DNA from: JBNARI01 sp049718765
GTDB taxonomy: Bacteria; Bacillota; Sulfobacillia; DUMF01
Length of the DNA: 64,000 nt
Assembly: GCA_049718765.1 (NCBI GenBank)
Contig: JBNARI010000005.1
Location: 1-64,000 of the forward strand
Direction of reading: 5' to 3'
Numbering within the stretch: the first letter of the stretch is position 1; every line of letters starts with the position of its first letter. The translations under genes and the position numbers were made by a program. The notes below the pieces were generated by a model. That model was given only the letters and a program-made list of their open reading frames with translations. It was not told where the DNA came from and ran no database searches. This document shows, one piece after another, positions 8,801 to 17,434 of the stretch.

Positions 8801-8944
8801 GTGGATTCCCCCAATACGCTTGGTTTCCACAAACGCCCTTTTGGGGTCAACCGCTGTTTGTCTTTCCATAACATTTCTACATCGCCTGCAGTAATCCTTT
8901 ATCCTCGAAACCCCGTATGTTACTCTCTAAACGAGGGTGATAAC

Positions 8945-9547
8945 TTGGCTAAACTCAGCAGCAGGCAACAGCAAATAGTTGACTACATTAGGGAAAGCAT
9001 GGCTAAGCGCGGTTACCCGCCTTCAGTGCGGGAGATCTGCCGAGCCGTCGGACTTAAGTCCACATCAGCAGTGCACGCCCAGCTGAAAAGACTCGAAGCC
9101 ATGGGGGTCCTGGTGCGGGACCGCTGGACCAAGAGGGCCATTCGCCTTGTTGAAGATGAAGGAGTCTCAAACTTGATTCCCCTCGTTGGGAAAGTAACTG
9201 CAGGTTCCCCCGTGCTTGCAGTGGAAAACATCGAAGGTTACATGCCAGTCCCACGGGAACTGGGAGAAGCAGGTTCCCACTTCTTGCTCAGGGTCAAAGG
9301 AGATAGCATGGTCGGGGCGGGAATCATGGATGGAGACGTTCTGGTAGTGAGGCAACAGGATCACTGCCAAAGCGGGGACATCGCTGTAGTGCTCCTTGGG
9401 GATGAGGCAACTGTGAAGAGGGTAGTGTTCGACTCAGGCAGGGTGATCCTCCAACCGGAAAACCCAGCCTACGAAAAGATCGTTGTGTCCCCTGACCAGC
9501 AGTTCAAGGTGCTTGGCAAGGTGACCGGCTTGTTCAGGAAACTATAA
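8945..9547 (+). CDS. lexA: LexA SOS repressor
   Basis: The protein is 200 residues long from a TTG at 8945 with GAGGG 7 bases upstream, matching normal LexA length. A longer reading from 8792 would add an N-terminus with no family counterpart. The winged-helix DNA-binding domain covers residues 1-66. The self-cleavage site is A86-G87, and the Ser-Lys dyad is S121 (GDSM) and K158. LexA represses DNA damage genes and cleaves itself when stimulated by RecA filaments. It is convergent with the PLP protein that follows, their 3' ends overlapping by 14 bases. No clear CGAAC-N4-GTTCG box was found in front of it. Confidence 0.95.
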   Translation: MAKLSSRQQQIVDYIRESMAKRGYPPSVREICRAVGLKSTSAVHAQLKRLEAMGVLVRDRWTKRAIRLVEDEGVSNLIPLVGKVTAGSPVLAVENIEGYMPVPRELGEAGSHFLLRVKGDSMVGAGIMDGDVLVVRQQDHCQSGDIAVVLLGDEATVKRVVFDSGRVILQPENPAYEKIVVSPDQQFKVLGKVTGLFRKL

Positions 9548-10784
9548 CCTTGGCTGCTGCAATCACAGCCCAAATCCCGTGAGCGGCGCTGAGACCGCCC
9601 TGCAAGTACACTTCGTATGGCGCCATGACAGGGGCGTCTGCACTGAACTCTATGGAGCTTCCCTGCACGAAGGTGCCGGCGGCCATTGCCACCTCATGCT
9701 GGTATCCCGGCATTAGCCAGGGTTCAGGAGCAACGTGGGAGTCCACAGGCGATCGCGCCTGGACCTCGCGGAGAAACGCCAGCAACCGCTCCCTTGCCCC
9801 GAGCCCTATTGCCTGAATGATGTCTCCCCTGGGCTCGTCGAACTTTGGCCTCACTGGGAATCCCAGTAACTCGAACAACCTAGCACTGAAACACGCAGTG
9901 ATTAAAGCCTGGCCAACGCACTGTGGTGCAATCCACAGGCCTTGATAAAAGTGCCTGTATCCAATGGGCGAAGGCCCCAAGTCCCTAGACCCAGGCACAA
10001 CTAGCCTGGCGGCAACTAGCTGTATCAATTCCTCCCTACCCACTATGTACCCGCCCGTCGGGGCAAGACCACCCCCAGGGTTCTTTATCAGGGAGCCAGC
10101 TACGAGGTCGGCGCCAACGTGGCTGGGTTCGAGCTCTTCCACGAACTCACCGTAGCAGTTGTCCACAATACAAACGGTCTTCTGGTTGACCCCCTTGACC
10201 ACACTGACCAGCCGGGCAATCTGGGCTACTGAAAGCGCGCGGCGCTGGCTGTATCCCCCAGACCTCTGGATAAACACTGCAGCCGCTCCAGACTCAACTG
10301 CCCTCACCAGTTCCTCTTCGCCCCGCGCTTCACAGTAGCGCACACCGTAATCTGCAAGGCTGCCCCTCTGCCCGGTTAGCCCGATCACGCTTTTCACTGT
10401 TTCATATGGCTCGCCAAGTGCGCTAACCAGCAGATCTCCTGGACGACACACAGCGCCAAGGCATAACCCAATAGCATGAGTACCGGACACTATTTGGGGG
10501 CGCACCAGGGCAGCTTCTCCTCCAAAGGCGTCTGCCCAAACGGCCTCGAGCACTTCACGGCCCCTGTCTCCATACCCATAGCCCGTGGTAGGTGCAAAAT
10601 GTTCCGAACTTAGCCTGTGACGTTTAAACAGCTGGGTTATGCGAACCTGCCATTTTGCTGCCGTTGCTGTAATAGCTGAGACCACGGGTTGTACGTCTCT
10701 AGCAGCCTGGATAGCTGCCGCCCCAACAGTGGAATCCGGCCTAATTCCCAGCTCCTCAAGTAGAGTCCCTACCAGTTCTTCCAC
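9534..10784 (-). CDS. PLP-dependent aluminium-resistance/YnbB family protein
   Basis: The 416-residue protein matches the Alum_res family (PF06838), annotated as aluminium resistance protein or methionine gamma-lyase family, a fold-type I PLP enzyme. The Schiff-base lysine is probably K234 in GSLIKNPGGG, and the aspartate that holds the PLP ring nitrogen is probably in VDNCYGE. The real substrate of this family is not established. The GTG at 10784 is preferred over the GTG at 10793 because AGGG lies 8 bases upstream of it. In many Bacillota this gene sits in a conserved cluster near spoVK, hflX and lexA. Here lexA and spoVK are close by but hflX is absent. Confidence 0.85.
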   Translation of the reverse strand: MEELVGTLLEELGIRPDSTVGAAAIQAARDVQPVVSAITATAAKWQVRITQLFKRHRLSSEHFAPTTGYGYGDRGREVLEAVWADAFGGEAALVRPQIVSGTHAIGLCLGAVCRPGDLLVSALGEPYETVKSVIGLTGQRGSLADYGVRYCEARGEEELVRAVESGAAAVFIQRSGGYSQRRALSVAQIARLVSVVKGVNQKTVCIVDNCYGEFVEELEPSHVGADLVAGSLIKNPGGGLAPTGGYIVGREELIQLVAARLVVPGSRDLGPSPIGYRHFYQGLWIAPQCVGQALITACFSARLFELLGFPVRPKFDEPRGDIIQAIGLGARERLLAFLREVQARSPVDSHVAPEPWLMPGYQHEVAMAAGTFVQGSSIEFSADAPVMAPYEVYLQGGLSAAHGIWAVIAAAKVIVS

Positions 10785-10939
10785 GAGATACACCCTTCAC
10801 AAAAAAGAATTGGCCCTATGAGTGTGGCCTGCAAGGCACCTTTGGCACTGACCCGACACTTGCCTTGCGCCCTAAGTATGTGTATCTAACCCGAGCTTGG
10901 AGGGGCTGGTCCCAGACAGCTCCGTCCCCTCAGCCTGAG

Positions 10940-11968
10940 TCATATTGCGCGAATCTCCTGCCTCATGAACAGCACGTAAGAAGCTGCAAAGCAAAGCAGA
11001 GTAGCTGCAATCAAGCCTGTCACGTCCGGCCAGATCAAGAGCAGACTCTGACTGAGAGGCAACGGACCAGGAATTGCGCCCTCAAGCTGCTCGACAAGTA
11101 TTGGGCCCAGGGCCCTCATGTGTGGGCTGAGCAACGTGGATGTGGCTTCGTAGTACAGGGTAGTAGGAGATAACCTGGAGAGAGCCATTTCTATTCTCTG
11201 GTGACGCAGCAACTCAAGCGCCGTCGGCTCAGACGGCAGCGGAACAACTGCATCAGCCACAAGCCCTGCAAGGAGCCTAGCAAACACGGTGAAGAAAAGC
11301 CAAGTTGCCATTCCAGCCAGCGCAGACGTGGCCGCCTGTCTGAAAACTATGGAGAACATGATTGAGACGCTAAGCCAGAAGGCTACATAAACAATCGTAA
11401 GCAGCACAAAGCAGACTACCCGCAGTATCTCTTCGCTGGAAGGCGGGATTCCAATTAGCTCTATGCCGAGCCCCGATACAAGCAACGTGAGAGCCACCAA
11501 CGCAAGGCTTATCGCGCAAAGAGCTGCAAGGAACTTGCCGTTTATAACTGAGTCACGGTGGATAGGTTGTGAGAGGATGCGGCTCAAAGTACCCCGTGTC
11601 TGTTCGCCGTTGACAGAGTCGAAGCCAAGGGCAAGCCCCAGCAAGGGTCCCAAGAAGCCGAGGAAACTCAAGAACGAAGGAAGTGACCCTCCAGACGTGC
11701 TGAACAGCAGCAGGAATACAAATCCCTTCTCTACCGCCTCCATGGCCGACTCCCTGATGGTAGAAGCAGCCACGTACACGGCTGATAACCCAGTGACAGC
11801 CACCAAGCCAAGTAAGATCAACAAGCGCTTGCCCCCAAGGTGGTCGGCCAGCTCCTTGTGGGTTACAGCTCCAAGTCCACTGGCCCAGGCTGACGTGACT
11901 TTGTTGATCCAGCTATTGTGCAAGGCCGCTTTGCCGCCTGCCCGAACACTCATTTCATGCGCATGCAT
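10940..11968 (-). CDS. ABC-2 type transporter permease
   Basis: This is a 342-residue membrane protein with about six hydrophobic segments. A large loop after the first segment precedes a conserved NGEQTRGTLSRILSQPIHRD stretch typical of ABC-2 permeases of the NatB/gliding-type group. It probably forms the membrane channel for the ATPase encoded directly upstream (5-base gap). With the upstream NEW3-domain protein it forms a three-gene exporter cluster. The first 35 or so residues are poorly conserved in character, and a start at the ATG at 11953 is possible. The exported substrate is unknown. Confidence 0.85.
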   Translation of the reverse strand: MHAHEMSVRAGGKAALHNSWINKVTSAWASGLGAVTHKELADHLGGKRLLILLGLVAVTGLSAVYVAASTIRESAMEAVEKGFVFLLLFSTSGGSLPSFLSFLGFLGPLLGLALGFDSVNGEQTRGTLSRILSQPIHRDSVINGKFLAALCAISLALVALTLLVSGLGIELIGIPPSSEEILRVVCFVLLTIVYVAFWLSVSIMFSIVFRQAATSALAGMATWLFFTVFARLLAGLVADAVVPLPSEPTALELLRHQRIEMALSRLSPTTLYYEATSTLLSPHMRALGPILVEQLEGAIPGPLPLSQSLLLIWPDVTGLIAATLLCFAASYVLFMRQEIRAI

Positions 11969-11972
11969 GCCT

Positions 11973-12941
11973 TCAACCAGCCCTCCGATGGGTTTGCTCC
12001 TCGGCAGTCAAGAAATATCGCCGGTAGATCTCGTCGAGGCTCCGGCCCCTGACAGCCAAATGGAGGAGTGACGCTCCTGATTGGTATATGACTTTGGCCA
12101 CCTCTCCCCTTGCATCGCTCATGCAGTGGAGAAGCAGGGTATCCCCAGCCTGTTCCACAGCGTCCACCCCAGCTATTCCTTTTAGGTTACGGATCAACTC
12201 TTCAGTTGTGGGCTGAGCGCGCACCTCCAGAACGTAGGGTTCGTCTTTGAACAGCTGGGACGACAATTCCTCCACGCGCCCAAGCGCCACTATCTTTCCT
12301 CTCACGAAAATCCCCACTCGATCACACACTTGCTGCACTTGATGGAGCAAGTGTGAAGCAAGAAGCACCGTAACCTTCTCCTCTTTGCTCAGCTGGGTGA
12401 TGAACTGAAGCATTTGCCTGACGCCCTCTGGGTCTATGCCCAGAGTTGGTTCATCAAGTATAACGATCCTCGGCTTCTTCACCAGTGCGTCGGCAAGACC
12501 AAGGCGCTGGAGCATCCCTCTGGAGTATCCACCCGCCTTGCGGTCTGCCACTTCTGCCAAACCAACTCGCTCAAGTAACTCCTTCACCCGCTCCTCAGCC
12601 TGTTTGCGAGGGATACCGTTCAAGGCGGCAGTGTAAAGTAGGTTCTCCCTCCCGGTGAGGTCCTCGTAGAACCCTACTCTGTCTGGGAGGTAGCCGACAA
12701 CCTTCTTGACCCCAAGAGGATCCCTCGTGGGGTCCAACCCGACCACTTGCACCGAACCTTCCGAGGGCTCGGTGAGGCCTAGCAGCATCAAAATGGTGGT
12801 AGTCTTCCCAGCACCGTTTGGCCCGAGAAGGCCAAAGGTTTCTCCCTCGTAAATCTCCAAGTTGAGCCGGTCCACGGCCACAAAGGACCCATACCTCTTC
12901 ACTAGGTCCCGGGTTCTGATTACCACGTTTCCCTGGTTCAT
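11973..12941 (-). CDS. ABC transporter ATP-binding protein
   Basis: This 322-residue ABC ATPase has Walker A at 40-48 (GPNGAGKTT), a degenerate signature YSRGMLQRL in place of LSGGQ at about 139-147, and Walker B (IVILDE) at 159-164. A C-terminal extension of about 90 residues resembles the regulatory tail of ABC-2 exporters. It should energise the permease encoded next. The frame is open further upstream, but the ATG at 12941 has GGAG 6 bases away and begins 2 bases after the preceding stop, so it is taken as the start. It works as part of a NEW3-ATPase-permease operon. Confidence 0.92.
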   Translation of the reverse strand: MNQGNVVIRTRDLVKRYGSFVAVDRLNLEIYEGETFGLLGPNGAGKTTTILMLLGLTEPSEGSVQVVGLDPTRDPLGVKKVVGYLPDRVGFYEDLTGRENLLYTAALNGIPRKQAEERVKELLERVGLAEVADRKAGGYSRGMLQRLGLADALVKKPRIVILDEPTLGIDPEGVRQMLQFITQLSKEEKVTVLLASHLLHQVQQVCDRVGIFVRGKIVALGRVEELSSQLFKDEPYVLEVRAQPTTEELIRNLKGIAGVDAVEQAGDTLLLHCMSDARGEVAKVIYQSGASLLHLAVRGRSLDEIYRRYFLTAEEQTHRRAG

Positions 12942-12943
12942 GG

Positions 12944-14119
12944 TTATCTCCGCCCGTATGTCTCGAATACCTTGTACACGCCGAGCACCACAACAAGGAC
13001 TATCCCGGCGCCCACAAGGCCCCATAACGTGGACACATGCACAGTCACGCGAAGTTCGGCGCTGTCGTACGCTTCAGGCGAGCTCACCGAAATTGAGGTC
13101 ACGTAGTCGCCAGCAATGGCGCGACTGTCTGGCCGTATCTTGGCCACTACCTCTCGGGACTGCCCTGCAGGCAACACGTCAATCCTGTTGGGCTCAAAGG
13201 TAACCGCCCAGTTGCTGGGCGCACTTGAGGATAGGGTGAGGTCCCGCAAATCAGCGCTCCCCACGTTCTTGACAAGCAAGGTAACCGGACTTTCCCGGCC
13301 TGCCTCCGCCTTTGCGTTGAGCCTGCCGCTGGGAGTGGTAAGCTCCACCCCGTATGAACCCATTATGATGACTTTCAGCTCAGTTTGGGCCGACGTCTTG
13401 GCCGCAGTGGCAGCTACTTGAATCGGATACTCCCCAGCCTTTACCTGCCGTGGCGGCCTAACGTTAACCGTAATGCCCTCAGTGGTGTTCCCCTTGACCG
13501 AAATCGAGGCTATCTGCTTGTCCTGATATGAGGGTTTAAAGGTGACCTGCCAACCCTGAGGCGCGTTGGCTGAGAGGCTATACATTTGGTCCTCCGTGCT
13601 ATCGTTGACGAGGGTTATCCGAAACTCGTATTCAGCTTCGCTTGGACCACGCAGCACAGGATAGTCCACAACGAATCTGGTAGCTGATGGCGCCTGCGGG
13701 TCTATCTTGACCTCCAAGGGTAATAAGGCGTAATTCCCTCCCGAAGTTGCCCTCACGCTCAGCTTGTATGTTGCGGGTTTGACGTTTAAGGGCACTTTTG
13801 TTTCGAGAGTGAACGGCACAGATTCCCCAGGCAGCACCAGCACCTGGTGTACCTGTCGCCCTCCGCCTTTGATCACACTTTGCCAACCTTCCGGCGAGGA
13901 AGCAACTGTGAGTGACACCAAGCAAGGCGTGTCAAGAGTGTTTTTTACGTCTATGGAAAAGCTCACCACGTCTCCGGGCTTAGAGGTCACCCCCGGATAC
14001 GGCGTAAACAGCACAAGCCCAGACTGAGCCAGCACAGCTCTGGGAGAGAGCAAACTCGTAACCAACAGTGCAACCATAGATGCCATCACAAGCACGTGTC
14101 TCGAGCGCGGTGCACGCAT
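12944..14119 (-). CDS. Secreted NEW3-domain protein with C-terminal membrane anchor
   Basis: The 391-residue protein has a signal peptide (about 1-31), several Ig-like beta repeats of the NPCBM-associated NEW3 type, and a C-terminal membrane helix (about 364-383) with a basic tail. It is therefore probably displayed outside the cell and anchored in the membrane. NEW3 proteins of this form often precede ABC-2 exporter genes, as here, but the role of the trio is not established. A GGAGGT ribosome site lies 8 bases before the ATG, and a good promoter lies at 14188-14216. The role could be substrate capture or export assistance; both are inference. Confidence 0.82.
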   Translation of the reverse strand: MRAPRSRHVLVMASMVALLVTSLLSPRAVLAQSGLVLFTPYPGVTSKPGDVVSFSIDVKNTLDTPCLVSLTVASSPEGWQSVIKGGGRQVHQVLVLPGESVPFTLETKVPLNVKPATYKLSVRATSGGNYALLPLEVKIDPQAPSATRFVVDYPVLRGPSEAEYEFRITLVNDSTEDQMYSLSANAPQGWQVTFKPSYQDKQIASISVKGNTTEGITVNVRPPRQVKAGEYPIQVAATAAKTSAQTELKVIIMGSYGVELTTPSGRLNAKAEAGRESPVTLLVKNVGSADLRDLTLSSSAPSNWAVTFEPNRIDVLPAGQSREVVAKIRPDSRAIAGDYVTSISVSSPEAYDSAELRVTVHVSTLWGLVGAGIVLVVVLGVYKVFETYGRR

Positions 14120-14187
14120 GCGCTGTTACCTCCTGGTCTTTCGATTTACGTCACCCCATCAGGGATGAGGAATAAACCGCAATTAAG

Positions 14188-14216
14188 ATGTTAGGACGCG
14201 TTGAAAAGTCCGTCAA
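14188..14216 (-). promoter_or_regulatory. Vegetative promoter of the NEW3-ABC operon
   Basis: On the minus strand TTGACG (14211-14216) and TAACAT (14188-14193) are separated by 17 bases. It lies about 70 bases upstream of the NEW3 gene and after the GTPase gene, with no other promoter-like pair between them. Confidence 0.6.
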
Positions 14217-14274
14217 GGCGTATACACCGCCAAGGCAACAGGGTACCCACTGAGTAGGCCACTCACGTAGCGGA

Positions 14275-14784
14275 CTAGACAAGACCAGCAAGGCGTTGGA
14301 CCAGCTTCTTTAACCCTGAACCGCTGGCAGCTACAATCGGCACGACGGAACTTGTGCCAACTATCTTGCAAAGGCTCTTGAATCCCGTGGCTGCACCTGG
14401 AAGGTCCATCTTGTTGCATGCCACAAGGTAACGCTTGTGCAACGACGCATACCTGTACAGCAGCAGGTCTATCCCAGATTCTGTCCCGTTGAATCCCCTC
14501 TCCACTGACACCGCGCTTACCACATGCAGCACTAACCCAGCGGAAGCTAGGGCTTGGAGCGCCTGGGCAAGCTGGGACCTCTTGGTTGGATCGGAAGGTA
14601 TCCATGGTACTAGACCTATAGTATCGACCAAGCTGAATTGCGTAACCCCTCTTCTCCCCCGGGCAACGCTCAGCTCGCACCTTTCAATTCCCCCAGGCAC
14701 TCTCTTCCCGTACATGGCGCAAAGCTTGACGAAAAGAGTGGTTTTCCCCACCCTAGGTCGGCCCACGATCACGCATTCCGTCAC
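14275..14784 (-). CDS. Small P-loop GTPase coupled to spoVK
   Basis: This 169-residue protein is little more than a G domain. G1 is GRPRVGKT (8-15), G3 is DTIG (54-57), with Ile where most GTPases have an Ala, Pro or similar residue, and G4 is NKMD (124-127). The start is the GTG at 14784: it overlaps the spoVK stop as GTGA and has GGAGG 10 bases upstream. The upstream reading to 14844 lies entirely within spoVK. No membrane segment or extra domain is present. Known Bacillota clusters place hflX, a larger GTPase, after spoVK; this protein lacks the HflX N-terminal domain and is not HflX. The function is unknown, though tight coupling suggests it works with the AAA protein. Confidence 0.75.
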   Translation of the reverse strand: MTECVIVGRPRVGKTTLFVKLCAMYGKRVPGGIERCELSVARGRRGVTQFSLVDTIGLVPWIPSDPTKRSQLAQALQALASAGLVLHVVSAVSVERGFNGTESGIDLLLYRYASLHKRYLVACNKMDLPGAATGFKSLCKIVGTSSVVPIVAASGSGLKKLVQRLAGLV

Positions 14785-15698
14785 AAGCGCTCTACCTCCG
14801 CAACGGCGATGGTCATCAGTTCTTCTGGAGTGCAGTTCCCGCACTCCACAAGTCTCACCGCCTGATACCTAATTGCCCTTTCAACCATGTTGCGCACGGT
14901 CCTGGCGTTACCAGGAATAACCTCTGTGACGAGCTTCTGCTTTATCTTCTTTAGGAAAGCTTGGCGCGCTTCCGGGGTCATACGGTATTGCCTCGTGGCA
15001 AACATGATCTCAGCTATTTCCAGCAGCTCCTCTGCGGTGTAGTCTGGAAAGTCCAGCTGAATGGGAAACCTGGAGCGGAGACCGGGATTGCATGTTAGGA
15101 ACTTGGCCATTTCCTCTTTATATCCTGCAAGAATCAACACTAGCTCGTCCCGGTGGTCCTCCATGGACTTCACGAGCACGTCTATGCATTCCCGGCCAAA
15201 GTCCTTCTCTCCGCCCCTTGCGAGAGAGTACGCCTCATCTATGAAAAGCACTCCGCCCAGCGCTCGATGCACCTGCTCCCTGGTTTTCTGGGCAGTGTGG
15301 CCAATGTATTCTCCAACCAAATCGGCACGTTCCACTTCAACGACGTGCCCCTTCTTCAGTATTCCCAGCTCCTTGAACATTCGACCAAGTACCCTGGCAA
15401 CTGTGGTCTTCCCAGTGCCTGGATTCCCAGAGAATATCATGTGGAGGGACATTGGCTGACAAGTTAGGCCAAACCTGGCCCGACGACGCTGCACTTCTAT
15501 GTACGCGTAGAGCTCCGCCACGAGCTCCTTTATTTCCTTCAGCCCCACCAGCTGATTTAGTTCCTGGAGACATTGGCTGATGGGTGGCACTTTCTCCCCC
15601 ATGGTAGCGCTTTCTGCTCCAAGGAGCTGTAATGCTCGGGCGGGAGAAATGGCCCCCTGTGCCACCTGTGCCAGGATCTCGGGCGTAGACTGGCGCAT
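14781..15698 (-). CDS. spoVK: SpoVK-type AAA+ ATPase (CbxX/CfqX family)
   Basis: The 305-residue product has Walker A at 91-98 (GNPGTGKT) and Walker B at 150-156 (VLFIDEA), followed by the arginine-finger region typical of CbxX/CfqX/SpoVK ATPases. SpoVK is needed for spore maturation in Bacillus subtilis; the same family also includes Rubisco activases, so the sporulation role here is inference from the Bacillota context. The frame runs up to 15821, but that segment crosses the region divergent to rodZ. The ATG at 15698 follows GGGGGA closely and is preferred. Its stop overlaps the GTPase start as GTGA. Confidence 0.88.
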   Translation of the reverse strand: MRQSTPEILAQVAQGAISPARALQLLGAESATMGEKVPPISQCLQELNQLVGLKEIKELVAELYAYIEVQRRRARFGLTCQPMSLHMIFSGNPGTGKTTVARVLGRMFKELGILKKGHVVEVERADLVGEYIGHTAQKTREQVHRALGGVLFIDEAYSLARGGEKDFGRECIDVLVKSMEDHRDELVLILAGYKEEMAKFLTCNPGLRSRFPIQLDFPDYTAEELLEIAEIMFATRQYRMTPEARQAFLKKIKQKLVTEVIPGNARTVRNMVERAIRYQAVRLVECGNCTPEELMTIAVAEVERL

Positions 15699-15848
15699 TG
15701 GGCGTCCCCCAGTTCCCCCATTGTACGCAGGGAGGAGGTTGCCTGTGACTTTGGAGCCATGGGCGGGAGGCACCAGCAGGATTCTGGCATTTTGTATAGA
15801 ACGGCATTCATTGGAGTGCAACAGTGCGCGGCGCGGGGTGAGTGGGAA

Positions 15849-16622
15849 TTGAAGGAACTCGGTGAGATTTTAAGAAGAGCCAGGGAAGCAAAGGGCATTT
15901 CCCTGCAGCAGGCGGAACAAGACACCAGGATCCGTAAGCTCCACCTGTGCAACATTGAAAAGGGAGAACCCACCCCAGGCCTTGACCCATCCTACTTCAG
16001 GCTGTTCGTTAAGACTTACGCAGATTACCTGGGGCTGGAAGGCTCAAGGCTGCTAATTCAATACCTGGGCTCAGCCCCTTGTACCGACACGGCGCCTGTA
16101 GCTGCCATGCAACCCCAAGTGGTACGCCAGCCCCTGGTGAGACGCCCAAGAGGGTCACGATTGTGGAGTGCTGCCCTTGTTGTGCTGGTAGTCTTGACGT
16201 GCTGTGCAGTGGTGCTGCAGCTCACCCGCCCTCGCCAGGCGGTGGCCCCGCAACAAGCGCCACCAGAACCCGCACCGGCTAGCCCTCCAATTTCACCCAT
16301 AAGCCAGCCCCAAGTACGCCTTGTGGAGAAAACTGGGGTAACCAGCGTGTATGAGGTGGAAGCCGAGCCAATACAAGTTGAAATTGCAATTAGCAGTGAT
16401 CTTCCAGAAGACAAAGAATGCTGGATTAGCTTGACCGCTGATGGAAAAGAAATGTACCAGGGCATCCTGTCAGTGGGCAGCTCGCTCCAAGCAACTGCCA
16501 CCAAGGAAGTGAGGGTGAGGTCAGGCAAACCGTGGATGACTGCGCTCAGCGTGAACGGAGTTGAGGTTGGGCGCATGGGTGAGCTGGGACCACCCAGGAA
16601 CGTGGTGGTGCGCGCCAAGTGA
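15849..16622 (+). CDS. rodZ: RodZ-like cell shape protein
   Basis: The 257-residue protein has a cytoplasmic HTH_25 domain (about 1-70), a basic linker, a single membrane helix (about 105-125), a Pro/Ala/Gln-rich spacer and a C-terminal DUF4115 beta domain (about 172-257). This is the RodZ layout, which links the MreB cytoskeleton to the envelope. The start is the TTG at 15849 with GGGGTG upstream; an extension back to 15759 would add about 30 residues with no HTH_25 match. It is divergent from spoVK and convergent with the HAD gene 11 bases away. Confidence 0.85.
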   Translation: MKELGEILRRAREAKGISLQQAEQDTRIRKLHLCNIEKGEPTPGLDPSYFRLFVKTYADYLGLEGSRLLIQYLGSAPCTDTAPVAAMQPQVVRQPLVRRPRGSRLWSAALVVLVVLTCCAVVLQLTRPRQAVAPQQAPPEPAPASPPISPISQPQVRLVEKTGVTSVYEVEAEPIQVEIAISSDLPEDKECWISLTADGKEMYQGILSVGSSLQATATKEVRVRSGKPWMTALSVNGVEVGRMGELGPPRNVVVRAK

Positions 16623-16633
16623 TAGATGGCAAG

Positions 16634-17419
16634 TCACGAAGCGCACAGCAGCTTCACCGCTTCGAGCACGCCCAGGTAGTGGGGATTTCGAGCCACGTAA
16701 CGGGCGCAAGCCTTTAGGGGTTCACAGGAGTTGGCAACCGCTACTCCGAACCCTGCGCTCGCCACCATTCCAACGTCGCCAAGCCCATCACCCACCGCGA
16801 TTACCTCTTCCATGGGCACTTCCAGCACCTGAACCAGGTGATGCAGCCCATCCCTCTTGGACGCGCCCTTAGCCCGGATTTCCACCATGTGAGGGAGCAC
16901 CCGCTCCACTTCGGCAACATCGCTGTAACCCTGCATGAGCTGTTGGCTTAGAGCACCTATCACCTCAGGTTTGCCACGTACGGCGAGTACCCTGACTCCT
17001 TGATCCGCCACAATCAGCGGGCAAGTAACCTCGAACTCCATCCCCAAGGCAGAGCTGTACCTGTTGACGCTCTCAGAGGCACTGCTTGCAAATGCCTTCT
17101 GGTGAGTGAAGGCAACCACATCCACTTCAGCGGGAAGGCTAGCGATTACCTCGCGAATCACAACAGGACCCAGTGTTAAGTCGCGCCAGACGCGTCCTTG
17201 AGTATCGCAAATGGTTGCGCCACCTGCGCACACGAAAGGCGCAACGATTCCTAGAGCCTTGGCTACCCACAGGGTCGCAGGATAAGCCCTGCCCGTAGCC
17301 AAGGTTACTTCCAATCCGTTTGCACGAGCCAATGACACTGCTTGAAACGCCTCAGGCTCAATTCGGTGAGTTGGGCCTAGTAACGTGCCATCTATGTCGG
17401 CCACAAGCAGCCTGTACAT
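16634..17419 (-). CDS. HAD superfamily (Cof-type) phosphatase
   Basis: This is a 261-residue Cof-like hydrolase. Motif I is DIDGT with the nucleophile D8 and acid D10; a C2-type cap domain follows. Motif IV is GDGLGDVGM near the C-terminus, where the common second GD...ND pattern is slightly altered (DGLGD). Members dephosphorylate sugar phosphates, flavin or PLP-type phosphates. The ATG at 17419 follows GGAGG by 8 bases and lies 15 bases after the cysK stop, so it belongs to the cys operon. A specific role there is not evident. Confidence 0.85.
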   Translation of the reverse strand: MYRLLVADIDGTLLGPTHRIEPEAFQAVSLARANGLEVTLATGRAYPATLWVAKALGIVAPFVCAGGATICDTQGRVWRDLTLGPVVIREVIASLPAEVDVVAFTHQKAFASSASESVNRYSSALGMEFEVTCPLIVADQGVRVLAVRGKPEVIGALSQQLMQGYSDVAEVERVLPHMVEIRAKGASKRDGLHHLVQVLEVPMEEVIAVGDGLGDVGMVASAGFGVAVANSCEPLKACARYVARNPHYLGVLEAVKLLCAS

Positions 17420-17434
17420 TGCAGTTGCCTCCAA

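Noticed and set aside
8801..8869. Longer N-terminus of the sigma-54 activator
   Set aside because: No ribosome site before the ATG at 8869, while the ATG at 8800 has GGGGGA at proper distance.
8880..8944. SOS box upstream of lexA
   Set aside because: The stretch with CGAAACCCCGTATGTT has only one half-site and does not match CGAAC-N4-GTTCG well enough to call.
14213..14680. Long minus-strand frame overlapping the GTPase gene
   Set aside because: It lies in another frame of the GTPase gene and lacks any family features; it is a shadow.
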